Positions 7,074-14,474 of a DNA stretch of 38,363 bases are shown one piece after another (within the stretch, counting starts at the first letter, position 1; each line of letters starts with the position of its first letter). The notes under the pieces were generated by a model. It did not search any database and was not told where the DNA came from. It saw only the letters and a program-made list of their open reading frames with translations. Location of the stretch: the NCBI GenBank assembly GCA_027079365.1, contig JALWVW010000335.1:1-38363 (forward strand), written 5' to 3'. Both the position numbers and the translations under genes were made by a program. The stretch is from Campylobacteraceae bacterium. GTDB taxonomy: Bacteria > Campylobacterota > Campylobacteria > Campylobacterales > Sulfurovaceae.

Positions 7074-7700
7074 ATGGCAAGATATACAGGCCCCGTAGAG
7101 AAACTTGAGAGACGATTGGGCACAGACCTTGGTCTCAAGGGTGAAAGAAGACTGGCAGGCAAAAGTGCGCTCGAGAAGCGTCCGTATGCACCTGGTCAGC
7201 ACGGACAGAGAAGAACAAAGATAAGTGAATATGGTCAGCAGCTTCAAGAGAAGCAGAAGGCCAGATTTATGTATGGCGTAGGTGAAAAGCAGTTTAGAGC
7301 ACTCTATAAAGAGGCCAACAGAAGAGAAGGAAATACCGGTTCTGTACTGATCCAGCTGCTTGAGCAGAGACTGGATAATGTGGTATACAGAATGGGCTTT
7401 GCAAGTACAAGAGCATTTGCACGACAGCTTGTCAACCATGGACATATCCTTGTCAATGGTAAAAGAGTGGATATTCCTTCTTTCCGTGTCAAAGCGGGTG
7501 ATAAGGTAGAGGTTCGCGAAAAGAGTAAAAATAATGTACAGATTGTGAGAGCGATGGAGCTTACCAATCAGACAGGTATGGTTGAATGGGTAGATGTAGA
7601 GAAAGAGAAACTTTTTGGACTCTTTACCCGTATTCCGGAGAGAGATGAGGTATCGATCCCAGTTGAAGAGCGTCTGATTGTCGAACTCTACTCCAAATAA
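7074..7700 (+). CDS. rpsD: 30S ribosomal protein S4
   Basis: 208-residue S4, a primary 16S rRNA-binding protein that nucleates 30S assembly and in many bacteria represses its own operon. The N-terminal RYTGPVEKLERRLG segment and PYAPGQHGQRRTKISEYG (about residues 37-54) are typical. The S4 RNA-binding domain follows at about residues 97-160, with LDNVVYRMGFASTRAFARQL and the HGHILVNGKRVDIPSFRV segment. The N-terminal zinc-binding cysteines of some S4 proteins are absent, so this is the zinc-free (C-minus) form. Confidence 0.98.
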   Translation: MARYTGPVEKLERRLGTDLGLKGERRLAGKSALEKRPYAPGQHGQRRTKISEYGQQLQEKQKARFMYGVGEKQFRALYKEANRREGNTGSVLIQLLEQRLDNVVYRMGFASTRAFARQLVNHGHILVNGKRVDIPSFRVKAGDKVEVREKSKNNVQIVRAMELTNQTGMVEWVDVEKEKLFGLFTRIPERDEVSIPVEERLIVELYSK

Positions 7701-7723
7701 TAACTAAAGCAAAGGGCTAGTAC

Positions 7724-8725
7724 ATGAAAAAAATAAAAGTCGCGCCATTTTTGCCTACAGAGGTAGAGGTCAATGAAGTAAGTGAGACAAGAGCAGAGGT
7801 GATTGCCTATCCTTTTGAGGATGGGTATGCAGTGACGCTGGCTCACCCACTGAGAAGATTGGTACTGGGTAGCTCTATAGGATATGCTCCTATTTCACTC
7901 AAAATCGAAGGTGCTGCACATGAGTTTGATTCAGTAAGAGGGATGCATGAAGATGTCGCCGTTTTTATTATCAATCTCAAGAGCATCCGATTTAAGATCA
8001 GAGATGATATTGACAGGGTAAGTAGCAGTTATAGTTTCCAAGGACCCAGAGAGGTCATTGCATCCGACCTGAACAATGATCAGCTTGAGGTCATCAATGG
8101 TGATGTAGTACTTGCTACACTTAATGAGGATGCCGAGCTAAATTTCACGGTTGAGATCGCCAAGGGTATCGGGTATGTACCAAGTGAAAACCTTCGAGAC
8201 GATGTAGACAGTGAATCCATTGCTCTGGATGCATTTTTTACACCAGTCAGAAAGGCAAACTACAAGATAGAGAATGTTCTTGTAGAGGATAGCCCAAATT
8301 ATGAGAAGATTATCTTTGATATCGAGACTGATGGGCAGATTACACCAGTGGAAGCATTTACCAACGCTCTGGAAACCATGAGCAAGCAGCTCTCTGTTTT
8401 TAATGGCGTACTAGATATAGATCTTGATAGTGCCCCCACAAGAAAAGCCTCTAACGGTAATGAGCTGAAGGCCTATCTGGTAAGTGTTGATGCACTGGGA
8501 CTGAGTGCCAGAAGCTTCAACTCTCTGGATCGTGCAGGCATCAAGTATCTTGGAGAGCTGGTATTGATGAGTGCCAACGAGTTAAAAAATATTAAAAACC
8601 TTGGCAAAAAATCATTGGATGAGATACAGGAGTGCCTGACAGAGCATGGCTTCGGAAAAGATTCTGAGCTGGATGATACTGTCAGGGTCAATCTTGTTAA
8701 AAAACTAGAACAACTAAAAGCATAA
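7724..8725 (+). CDS. rpoA: DNA-directed RNA polymerase alpha subunit
   Basis: 333-residue alpha subunit, which dimerises to scaffold RNA polymerase and contacts promoters and activators. The N-terminal domain (about residues 1-230) has the conserved dimerisation motifs GYAVTLAHPLRRLVLGSS and GYAPISLKIEGAAHEFDSV. The C-terminal DNA-contact domain (about residues 250-310) contains LGLSARSFNSLDRAGIKYL and IKNLGKKSLDEI. Length is typical. Position between rpsD and rplQ is the standard alpha operon order. Confidence 0.98.
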   Translation: MKKIKVAPFLPTEVEVNEVSETRAEVIAYPFEDGYAVTLAHPLRRLVLGSSIGYAPISLKIEGAAHEFDSVRGMHEDVAVFIINLKSIRFKIRDDIDRVSSSYSFQGPREVIASDLNNDQLEVINGDVVLATLNEDAELNFTVEIAKGIGYVPSENLRDDVDSESIALDAFFTPVRKANYKIENVLVEDSPNYEKIIFDIETDGQITPVEAFTNALETMSKQLSVFNGVLDIDLDSAPTRKASNGNELKAYLVSVDALGLSARSFNSLDRAGIKYLGELVLMSANELKNIKNLGKKSLDEIQECLTEHGFGKDSELDDTVRVNLVKKLEQLKA

Positions 8726-8734
8726 AGGACACCC

Positions 8735-9085
8735 ATGAGACATAAACATGGATATCGTAAGCTGAACAGAACATCAGCACACAGGAAAGCACTGCTCAAG
8801 AACCTTGCCATTGCTATGACGGAGCACGGAAAGATGGAGACTACTTTGGCGAAAGCCAAAGAGCTTAGAAGTTACTATGAGAAACTAATCAGCAAAGCAG
8901 CTGCCGGTGACTCCAACGCGCATAGAGCAGTGTTTGCTATGCTCCAGTGCAAAGCATCTACCAACAAGCTGGTTAATGAGATTGCACCACGGTACGCAGA
9001 GAGAAACGGGGGATATACCCGTATCATCAAAACACGTATCCGTAGAGGCGATGCAACCACAATGGCAATTATTGAACTCGTATAG
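8735..9085 (+). CDS. rplQ: 50S ribosomal protein L17
   Basis: 116-residue L17, located near the peptide exit of the large subunit. The family start MRHKHGYRKLNRTSAHRKAL, the TTLAKAKELRSYYEKLIS segment near residues 37-54 and the C-terminal ending GGYTRIIKTRIRRGDATTMA are clear. Last gene of the alpha operon. A short palindrome about 40 nt downstream probably ends the transcript. Confidence 0.98.
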   Translation: MRHKHGYRKLNRTSAHRKALLKNLAIAMTEHGKMETTLAKAKELRSYYEKLISKAAAGDSNAHRAVFAMLQCKASTNKLVNEIAPRYAERNGGYTRIIKTRIRRGDATTMAIIELV

Positions 9086-9127
9086 CTGACCAATCGCACT
9101 TCGCCTATCATGTAGGGCTTTTGGCCT

Positions 9128-9141
9128 TGCCTGATCAGGCA
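9128..9141 (+). terminator. Possible terminator of the alpha operon
   Basis: Perfect palindrome TGCCTGATCAGGCA, a 5-bp stem with a GATC loop, followed by a pyrimidine-rich run at 9142-9153. Lies 42 nt after the rplQ stop. The stem is short, so the call is tentative. Confidence 0.45.
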
Positions 9142-9250
9142 CCTTTCTTTTCTACCTAACTTTTACCACTCCCTATTTTCTCTCAAGCATTTTAGCTATT
9201 ACGCCACAAACTAAGCATCTAAAAATTTGATAGAGCGAGATGAGACGTGT

Positions 9251-9406
9251 GTGAAAAAACCTGAAAGACTGGACAGAATCAACGCAAAGATTTTGAGCCA
9301 AAGCAAGATTTTGCAACAGGGTATGGATAGCACTACAGAGATCATCCTGTCTTATATCTGTTTGGTTGATTGTGAGCAAGCCTATTATGGGGGGGGATTG
9401 ATATAG
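9251..9406 (+). CDS. Doubtful small ORF, possible gene remnant
   Basis: Open frame of 51 codons from a GTG, beginning Met/Val-Lys-Lys-Pro-Glu-Arg and ending Tyr-Tyr-Gly-Gly-Gly-Leu-Ile. The frame stays open back to 9215. No clear ribosome binding site and no recognised family. The ORF runs through a G8 tract near its end. It could be a remnant of a decayed gene or chance; a 68-codon ORF on the opposite strand covers the same bases and is equally unsupported. Confidence 0.18.
   Translation: MKKPERLDRINAKILSQSKILQQGMDSTTEIILSYICLVDCEQAYYGGGLI
9389..9396. repeat. Homopolymeric G8 tract
   Basis: Eight consecutive G bases in an otherwise mixed-composition region. Poly-G tracts of this length are known slippage sites in Campylobacter and Helicobacter. 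This one lies near the 3' end of a doubtful small ORF, 66 bases from the 3' end of tRNA-Glu. Confidence 0.9.
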
Positions 9407-9461
9407 GACAAACTAAGAAATAAAGTGTAAAATAGTAATGAATTTTAAAAATAAATGAAGG

Positions 9462-9536
9462 TGGTGACCCCACGGAGACTCGAACTCCGGTAACATGGAT
9501 GAAAACCATGGATCCTAACCGCTAGACGATGGGGCC
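9462..9536 (-). tRNA. tRNA-Glu (anticodon UUC)
   Basis: 75-nt tRNA on the minus strand with encoded CCA. The acceptor stem GGCCCCA pairs with TGGGGTC (one G-U). The anticodon stem CATGG/CCATG encloses the loop TTTTCAT, giving anticodon TTC. The T stem CGGAG/CTCCG encloses TTCGAGT. It decodes GAA and GAG, and in bacteria with glutamyl-tRNA reductase also supplies haem synthesis. It stands alone, not in a tRNA cluster, with its own promoter just upstream. Confidence 0.95.
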
Positions 9537-9556
9537 ACTGTTAATTGGTGGTCGCA

Positions 9557-9562
9557 ATTATA
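9557..9562 (-). promoter_or_regulatory. -10 box of tRNA-Glu
   Basis: Perfect TATAAT on the minus strand, ending 20 nt upstream of the tRNA 5' end. A start at the usual distance gives a leader of about 13 nt, typical for tRNA genes. Confidence 0.7.
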
Positions 9563-9602
9563 CATAGGGAATGCTTAAATAAATATTAAAAAGGATAGAA
9601 AA

Positions 9603-10109
9603 ATGTGGATTTCAAAAAAAACAGCTTTTGGGCTAATGGTAGCAGTGCTGCTTCCCGGTTGCCTATCAGTGCAGCCGACGCCCCAAGGTAGAGAGAGGAG
9701 CACCTTCGTAGTGATGAAAACACCCGTACTTAGCTATGCCGATCAAGGCTTTATTAGTAAGAGTGCTGATGCTGTCATGCTGGAGATTTATGCCAGTGGA
9801 GTTGCTGTTATGAAGTTAAAGATCAGCAATGGTCAGGTATGCAATGGTACAGGACTCTTCTCCTGTATGCCCAAGGAAGAATTTAACAAGCGGTACCTTT
9901 CGACCAGCTATCCTGCAGATACCTTTGAGAAGATACTGCGAGGTGAGCCGATCTTCGGAGGACGAAATCTAGAGCAGATGAAAGGTGGGTTTAGCCAGAG
10001 ACTCACACAAAGGGGTAGCTATGCGATAGTTTATAAAGTTTTCAACCATGCCATAGCTTTCCATGATACAATCTCACATATTATAATCAAGGTGAAGGAA
10101 AACAGATGA
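9603..10109 (+). CDS. Uncharacterised lipoprotein upstream of nfo
   Basis: 168-residue predicted lipoprotein of unknown function. Residues 1-19 form a signal peptide with a hydrophobic core, ending in a lipobox Leu-Leu-Pro-Gly-Cys with Cys20 as the likely lipidation site. The mature part has two further cysteines (Cys80 and Cys88) that could form a disulfide, and no recognised domain. An AAGGA site at 9591-9595 lies 7 nt before the ATG. The stop overlaps the nfo start by four bases (ATGA), so the two genes are translationally coupled although one product is in the envelope and the other is a DNA repair enzyme. Function not assigned. Confidence 0.8.
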   Translation: MWISKKTAFGLMVAVLLPGCLSVQPTPQGRERSTFVVMKTPVLSYADQGFISKSADAVMLEIYASGVAVMKLKISNGQVCNGTGLFSCMPKEEFNKRYLSTSYPADTFEKILRGEPIFGGRNLEQMKGGFSQRLTQRGSYAIVYKVFNHAIAFHDTISHIIIKVKENR

Positions 10110-11002
10110 GGAAATTTGTAGGAGCACATGTGAGTGCCAGTGGCGGAGTAGACAAGGCGCCTCTTAACGCGATGAAGATAGGAGCGAAAGCATTTGCACT
10201 TTTTGTCAAAAACCAAAGGCAGTGGACCGCCAAGCCTTTAGAGACAAAAGTCATCGATGCCTTCAAAAAAAACCTGGAAGAGAGCGGTATCGCACCCAAA
10301 CATGTTCTTCCTCATGACAGCTATCTGATCAATCTGGGACATCCCGAACAGGAGAAGCTGGAGAAATCCAGGAGAGCCTTTATCGATGAGATAGAGCGAT
10401 GTAGACTTTTGGGTTTGGTCAAGCTCAACTTTCATCCTGGTAGCCATTTGGTAAAAATACCCAAAAAAGATCCAGACTATACAGAGAAGCTAGCGGAGGC
10501 TGAGAGGCACTGTCTGGATGTTATTGCGGAGTCTCTCAATGGTATTATCGAGAAGACAAAGGATTCAGGTGTCCAGCTAGTCATCGAAAATACGGCCGGA
10601 CAGGGTACCAATCTGGGGTATCGCTTTGAGCATCTGGCACATATTATCAGCAGAGTAGAGGACAAAAGCCGCATGGGTGTCTGCCTGGACACCTGCCATA
10701 CCTTTACTGCAGGATATGATTTGCGTACACGAGAGACCTATGAGGAGACTATGACACGCTTTGGCAAGATTGTCGGCTTTGAATATCTCGCAGGGATGCA
10801 TCTCAATGACTCAAAGCCAGAGCTAGGCTCAAGGGTGGATCGCCATGATTCTCTGGGCAAAGGAAAGATTGGTTGGGATGCCTTTAGGTTTATTATGAAT
10901 GATCCAAGAACGGATGATATCCCCATGGTGCTGGAGACCATTGATGAACGTATCTGGCCTGAAGAGATCCAGGCGCTGTATGGACTAATAGAGAACAGAT
11001 GA
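10106..11002 (+). CDS. nfo: Endonuclease IV (AP endonuclease)
   Basis: 298-residue AP endonuclease of the TIM-barrel family, which cleaves DNA 5' of abasic sites in base excision repair using three zinc ions. All nine metal ligands can be matched to the family: His70, His110 (in NFHPGSH), Glu161 (in VIENTAG), Asp195 and His198 (in LDTCHTF), His232 (in MHLNDSK), Asp245 and His247 (in DRHDS) and Glu277 (in LETID). The start GAHVSASGG is typical. Slightly longer than the E. coli enzyme. Coupled to the upstream lipoprotein gene by an ATGA overlap. Confidence 0.97.
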   Translation: MRKFVGAHVSASGGVDKAPLNAMKIGAKAFALFVKNQRQWTAKPLETKVIDAFKKNLEESGIAPKHVLPHDSYLINLGHPEQEKLEKSRRAFIDEIERCRLLGLVKLNFHPGSHLVKIPKKDPDYTEKLAEAERHCLDVIAESLNGIIEKTKDSGVQLVIENTAGQGTNLGYRFEHLAHIISRVEDKSRMGVCLDTCHTFTAGYDLRTRETYEETMTRFGKIVGFEYLAGMHLNDSKPELGSRVDRHDSLGKGKIGWDAFRFIMNDPRTDDIPMVLETIDERIWPEEIQALYGLIENR

Positions 11003-11068
11003 GATTAATTTCATTTTCTTGCAGTCGCCATTTCATTACCACAATGATCAAATACCAAGATACTTGAT

Positions 11069-11093
11069 GCGACAATTTCGCTTATTATTTTTT
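11069..11093 (+). terminator. Weak candidate terminator after nfo
   Basis: GCGA (11069-11072) and TCGC (11078-11081) form a 4-bp stem with a 5-nt loop, followed by a T-rich run with six consecutive T at 11088-11093. The stem is very short, so this may not terminate efficiently. The remaining gap (11003-11241) shows only the promoter listed below. Confidence 0.3.
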
Positions 11094-11199
11094 GACCACT
11101 TACTTGGTGCTGCAATAAATCCAAGAGGAATGCTAAGAACTAAAAGCTGATATGCTTTTTGGATGGGGACAGCAATCAGTATGTGGTTTTTGGAAATGG

Positions 11200-11205
11200 T
11201 ATAAT
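11200..11205 (+). promoter_or_regulatory. Extended -10 promoter before the two secreted-protein genes
   Basis: TATAAT with TG one base upstream (TGG-TATAAT, 11197-11205). The ATG of the downstream gene is 37 nt away. No -35 match. The extended -10 makes this a good sigma-70 candidate. Confidence 0.65.
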
Positions 11206-11241
11206 GTGACAATCTCGTATCTTTCAAAATAGGAGGATTCA

Positions 11242-11745
11242 ATGAAAATGAAAGCTGGGTTTGTTTCTTTGCTACTTCTTCTGCCCTTGGTGCTGCCTGC
11301 TGATTTTAATCTCAGCAAAAATGAAAAACTTATTTTCGGATTTAATACCCAAAAGGGGAAATCACTTTCCGTCGCGATCGACAAAAACCACAAATACATC
11401 ATTTATCGCTACTCAAAAGGGAAGAAGGTAGAGCTACAGTATCCCAAAGAGCTGACCAGTAGCTTTAAAAGATTTATCTACTCCTATTATATGCGTGGCG
11501 GCATGGGCAATGAAGGGGAGGACCTAAACTATCTACGCTTTCATATCGGACATATCCTTTATGTCATTTATGATGAATATAACTCAGGCGATGATAGTCG
11601 CCATATTGGAATCAGGGTTAAAGATGTAAAAAGTGGCAAAGATTGTGTTGATATCGAAGGGGATCCCAAGACAATGAAAGGTTCCCTTGTGGACTTTCGA
11701 GATGTGAATGTCAAAAAAGATGATCGCACTGACTTTGGGGAGTGA
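11242..11745 (+). CDS. Secreted protein of unknown function
   Basis: 167-residue protein with a signal peptide: residues 1-20 run from a Lys-containing start through a Leu-rich core to a likely cleavage site at Leu-Pro-Ala. The mature part has a mixed beta-rich pattern with YIIYRYSKGKKVELQYP near residues 53-69, a YYMRGGMGNEGEDLNYL stretch near residues 85-101, and a basic, Asp-rich tail. I recognise this general pattern from uncharacterised bacterial periplasmic proteins but cannot name a function. A single cysteine remains. AGGAGG at 11230-11235 lies 6 nt before the ATG. The next gene follows after only 4 nt. Confidence 0.75.
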   Translation: MKMKAGFVSLLLLLPLVLPADFNLSKNEKLIFGFNTQKGKSLSVAIDKNHKYIIYRYSKGKKVELQYPKELTSSFKRFIYSYYMRGGMGNEGEDLNYLRFHIGHILYVIYDEYNSGDDSRHIGIRVKDVKSGKDCVDIEGDPKTMKGSLVDFRDVNVKKDDRTDFGE

Positions 11746-11749
11746 TGTT

Positions 11750-13006
11750 ATGTCAAATATGATTCGTTATTTTTTCTTTATGGGTGCAACAGTGCTGCTC
11801 CTGCATTCACAAGTTATACGATCCATAGATAATATTAAAGAGCAATACGGGTTTATCCATGAGCATCTCTCGAACTATACGAAACAGAGTATGGAATTGA
11901 ATGGTATATCGTCAGAAGGTGCTATCGCTGAGATATACAGGGATGGTAATGGCACTGTAAGACTGATAAAGGTTAATATCTTCGGTGAAATGGGAAAAGG
12001 CGAAGAGGTGTATTATTTTCACAACAATAAACTCTTCTTTTTCTATAATGTCGCTACCCAGTACAATGCACCTGTCTATGCCGAGTCGCAATTTGATCCG
12101 AAGCTATCAAAGGTCCTCCGTGATCGATGCTATTTTATCAACGGAAAAATGGAAAGATGGGTAAATAACGCCCATGAAAAGGTTTCCCCGGCAAGCAAGG
12201 TATTCAGAGAGAAGGAATTTAATATTCTAAATTTCGTAAAACGGAACTTCAAATTTCTACTGTTGTCATTGAGTAAAACCTTGGTCACTGATTATTCAGA
12301 GAGTTCTATTGAAAAACGCAAGAAACTACTCCATTGGGAGAGGACAGTGGGTAAAAAAGAGAACAGCGCTTTGCTCAAAGTGATTCAGAGTCATGCTGGT
12401 GGCTACCTGATTGCACTCAAACTTTCCCTCCCCAAAGAAGAGAGAACCAAACTCCTTTTCCTTAAGTTTGGCGCTGATGGCTCTTTGCTGTGGAAATATT
12501 CGCCGAAGAAAGCTGAGTGTAACAGTCTCTTTGAATTTCATGAGGAGAGGGATGGTTCTCTGTTCATATGCAGGGAGAATGAAACCGAAGGATACGCTAG
12601 CGTATGGATCGATAAGCTTTCGGTGAATGGGATTCTGCTTTGGAGGAAAGAGGTCGAAAAAGCCTACCCGGGTGTGCTGAGTGTCCTTGCCTGTATTCCA
12701 ATGAGGAGGAAGGGGTATATTGCTGCCGGAGATCGTACCATAGGCGGCATCGGTGAAAGTGATTTCTGGATAGAGCGTCTGGACTTCAGGGGGCGGAAGA
12801 TGTGGCATAAGCATTACACAAAGGCCCCGCAGGATCGAACACTCAAGGTTGAGACAACATTTGATGACGGCTTTATGGTGACAGGGTTTAGAGACAATAA
12901 AGATAGTGAAACCAATGTATGGGCTATGAAGCTTGATGCGTTCGGTAAAAAAGTGTGGGAAAAATATTTGGACAAACCAGATGGTTCAGCACGAATTGGG
13001 CAATGA
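11750..13006 (+). CDS. Secreted repeat protein, beta-propeller-like C-terminal half
   Basis: 418 residues from the ATG at 11750, chosen because GGGGAG at 11736-11741 precedes it; a longer frame from 11708 would overlap the previous gene without a binding site. Residues 4-20 are hydrophobic and look like a signal peptide or anchor. Residues 25-140 form an N-terminal domain with RCYFINGKMERWVNN near its end. From about residue 190 there are five Trp-containing units with the pattern small/Asn-Gly-x-x-x-Trp (Trp196, 248, 298, 352, 403), spaced 50-54 residues, as in beta-propeller or delta-60-type repeat proteins. The chain stops just after the last Trp, fewer units than a closed propeller usually has. 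Function unknown. Confidence 0.75.
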   Translation: MSNMIRYFFFMGATVLLLHSQVIRSIDNIKEQYGFIHEHLSNYTKQSMELNGISSEGAIAEIYRDGNGTVRLIKVNIFGEMGKGEEVYYFHNNKLFFFYNVATQYNAPVYAESQFDPKLSKVLRDRCYFINGKMERWVNNAHEKVSPASKVFREKEFNILNFVKRNFKFLLLSLSKTLVTDYSESSIEKRKKLLHWERTVGKKENSALLKVIQSHAGGYLIALKLSLPKEERTKLLFLKFGADGSLLWKYSPKKAECNSLFEFHEERDGSLFICRENETEGYASVWIDKLSVNGILLWRKEVEKAYPGVLSVLACIPMRRKGYIAAGDRTIGGIGESDFWIERLDFRGRKMWHKHYTKAPQDRTLKVETTFDDGFMVTGFRDNKDSETNVWAMKLDAFGKKVWEKYLDKPDGSARIGQ

Positions 13007-13145
13007 TACCCACTGATACCAAGATCCGGCCTTTGACATGGTAATAATTTTACCTCGTTGTGCAGCGATAGCTCCCGATGGTGAGATGAACTTCTCGGAT
13101 TTAAATTCATTGATAAGGAAAATAAGTACCAAAAATACAACTTTT

Positions 13146-13175
13146 TTGACTCTTTTAAACTAATCATGGTAAGAT
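13146..13175 (+). promoter_or_regulatory. Promoter of the lipase-FadL-acyl-CoA ligase operon
   Basis: TTGACT (13146-13151), an 18-nt spacer, then TAAGAT (13170-13175) with TG one base upstream. This is one of the few places in the window with both a -35 and an extended -10 match. The first start codon of the operon is 33 nt downstream. Confidence 0.55.
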
Positions 13176-13208
13176 ATGTGAATTTTACATGAATACAAAG
13201 GAGTGTGC

Positions 13209-14465
13209 GTGAAGTATCTATGGACGAGTGTGTTGGCAGCGGTGATGCTGCTTGTGACAGGATGTGGAGATCTGGCTCAGCCGGACAACCCTCAGGTGGA
13301 AGGGGGAGAGGTTGTAGTAAATTTCAGCCCAGAGTTGATGAAGAAAACACTGGTAAGCAAAGGCATTGTGGATGAGAACAAGACAGTGTTTGGTTATACA
13401 GCGTATAAAATTCCCTATACCACGACGGATGAAGAAGGCATGGAGGTTGCAGTTTCGGGAATGATGGTTGTGCCTACGGGACTACCCGAGGTTGTGACTG
13501 AGCGTATAGGGCTTTCTTTGGTCAGCGATGACCATGGTACGATCTTTGCCAATGACGAGGCTCCCGGAGTCATCGGAGAGAAGACCAGCGCCCCGGATGG
13601 CGCAGCGATTATTCTGACAGCTTTGGCAGGCTTTGTGACACTGCAGCCTGACTATATAGGTTTTGGCGACTCTAATGACCACTACCATCCTTTTGTACTC
13701 AAAAAATCTTTGGCTAATGCTACGGTTGATTTTATTGCGGCTGCCAAGCAGTTTGCTTCAGATAACAACATTAAGCTCAATGACCAGCTATTCCTCACCG
13801 GCTACAGTGAAGGTGGCTATGCAGCATTGGCAACGCTGCAGAAGATAGAGAAGGAGGGAGGCCCACAGGTGACAATCGCTGCACCAATGTCAGGCCCTTA
13901 CGCGATGAATGAAATGGCCATGGGGGTACTCAGCAAGCCTACGCTTGGCGTACCCTCTTTTATGGCGAATGTTGGGTATGCTTATGCCAAAACATATGGA
14001 AAACCTTTGACCGATGTTATCAATGAGCCTTATGCCTCAAAACTTCCTGCATTATTTGATGGCAGTTTGACCCGCACAGAGATCGACCCCCAACTAACGA
14101 CCAAAACCACAGGAGAGGATGGTTTGTTTAATCCATTGCTAGTTGGTAGTTTCTTTCAAGATCCAGATCATTGGTTTAAGCAGGCGATGCTGGAGAATGA
14201 TGTGCATAGGTGGGGACCGCAGACACCAGTCAAACTTGTCCACTGTATAGGCGATGATGTGATCCCTTTTGCGATATCACAATTGGCGGAAGGTACGATG
14301 AAAGCCTACCATGCAACAGACGTCAGTATTGTGCCTGTTGAGATAGCAATTACACAAGATCCAGGGACAGCTATAAGGTTTGGACATGCAGAGTGCGGTA
14401 AATATGCCTATGGCGTTGCAGCTAAAATTTTTGGTGCTGCCAGAGCAGCCGTATTTCATTACTAG
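13209..14465 (+). CDS. Lipoprotein alpha/beta hydrolase (lipase/esterase-like)
   Basis: 418 residues from a GTG at 13209, placed 5 nt after AAAGGAG; a GTG at 13203 overlaps that site and is less likely. The signal peptide ends in a lipobox Leu-Val-Thr-Gly-Cys with Cys19. The catalytic triad of an alpha/beta hydrolase can be proposed: Ser200 in the nucleophile elbow GYSEG, Asp349 or Asp350 in HCIGDDVIP, and His393 in FGHAE. LQPDYIGFGDS near residues 145-155 resembles the oxyanion-side motif of secretory lipases. Followed by a FadL-type channel and an acyl-CoA ligase, so the likely role is release of an acid from an ester outside the inner membrane. The substrate is not known. Confidence 0.8.
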   Translation: MKYLWTSVLAAVMLLVTGCGDLAQPDNPQVEGGEVVVNFSPELMKKTLVSKGIVDENKTVFGYTAYKIPYTTTDEEGMEVAVSGMMVVPTGLPEVVTERIGLSLVSDDHGTIFANDEAPGVIGEKTSAPDGAAIILTALAGFVTLQPDYIGFGDSNDHYHPFVLKKSLANATVDFIAAAKQFASDNNIKLNDQLFLTGYSEGGYAALATLQKIEKEGGPQVTIAAPMSGPYAMNEMAMGVLSKPTLGVPSFMANVGYAYAKTYGKPLTDVINEPYASKLPALFDGSLTRTEIDPQLTTKTTGEDGLFNPLLVGSFFQDPDHWFKQAMLENDVHRWGPQTPVKLVHCIGDDVIPFAISQLAEGTMKAYHATDVSIVPVEIAITQDPGTAIRFGHAECGKYAYGVAAKIFGAARAAVFHY

Positions 14466-14474
14466 GAGCCGAGC

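Larger units (their letters stand above)
9086..9461. other. Gene-poor stretch between rplQ and tRNA-Glu
   Basis: About 375 bases with no convincing gene. It holds a possible rplQ terminator (9128-9141), a doubtful 51-codon ORF (9251-9406) and an 8-base G tract (9389-9396). The 55 bases next to the tRNA are AT-rich. Nothing else recognisable was seen. Confidence 0.6.

Noticed and set aside
11003..11241. Possible coding remnant between nfo and the secreted protein gene
   Set aside because: Short minus-strand frames here are AT-rich and match nothing; only a weak hairpin and a promoter can be supported.
12326..12814. 162-codon minus-strand ORF inside the repeat protein gene
   Set aside because: The + strand has signal peptide, binding site and regular Trp repeats; the antisense frame has none of these.
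13038..13163. 41-codon + strand ORF after the repeat protein
   Set aside because: No ribosome binding site or family match, and it runs over the -35 element of the following promoter. It does not continue the Trp-repeat pattern, so it does not support a frameshifted end of the upstream gene. The gap 13007-13208 otherwise shows only that promoter.
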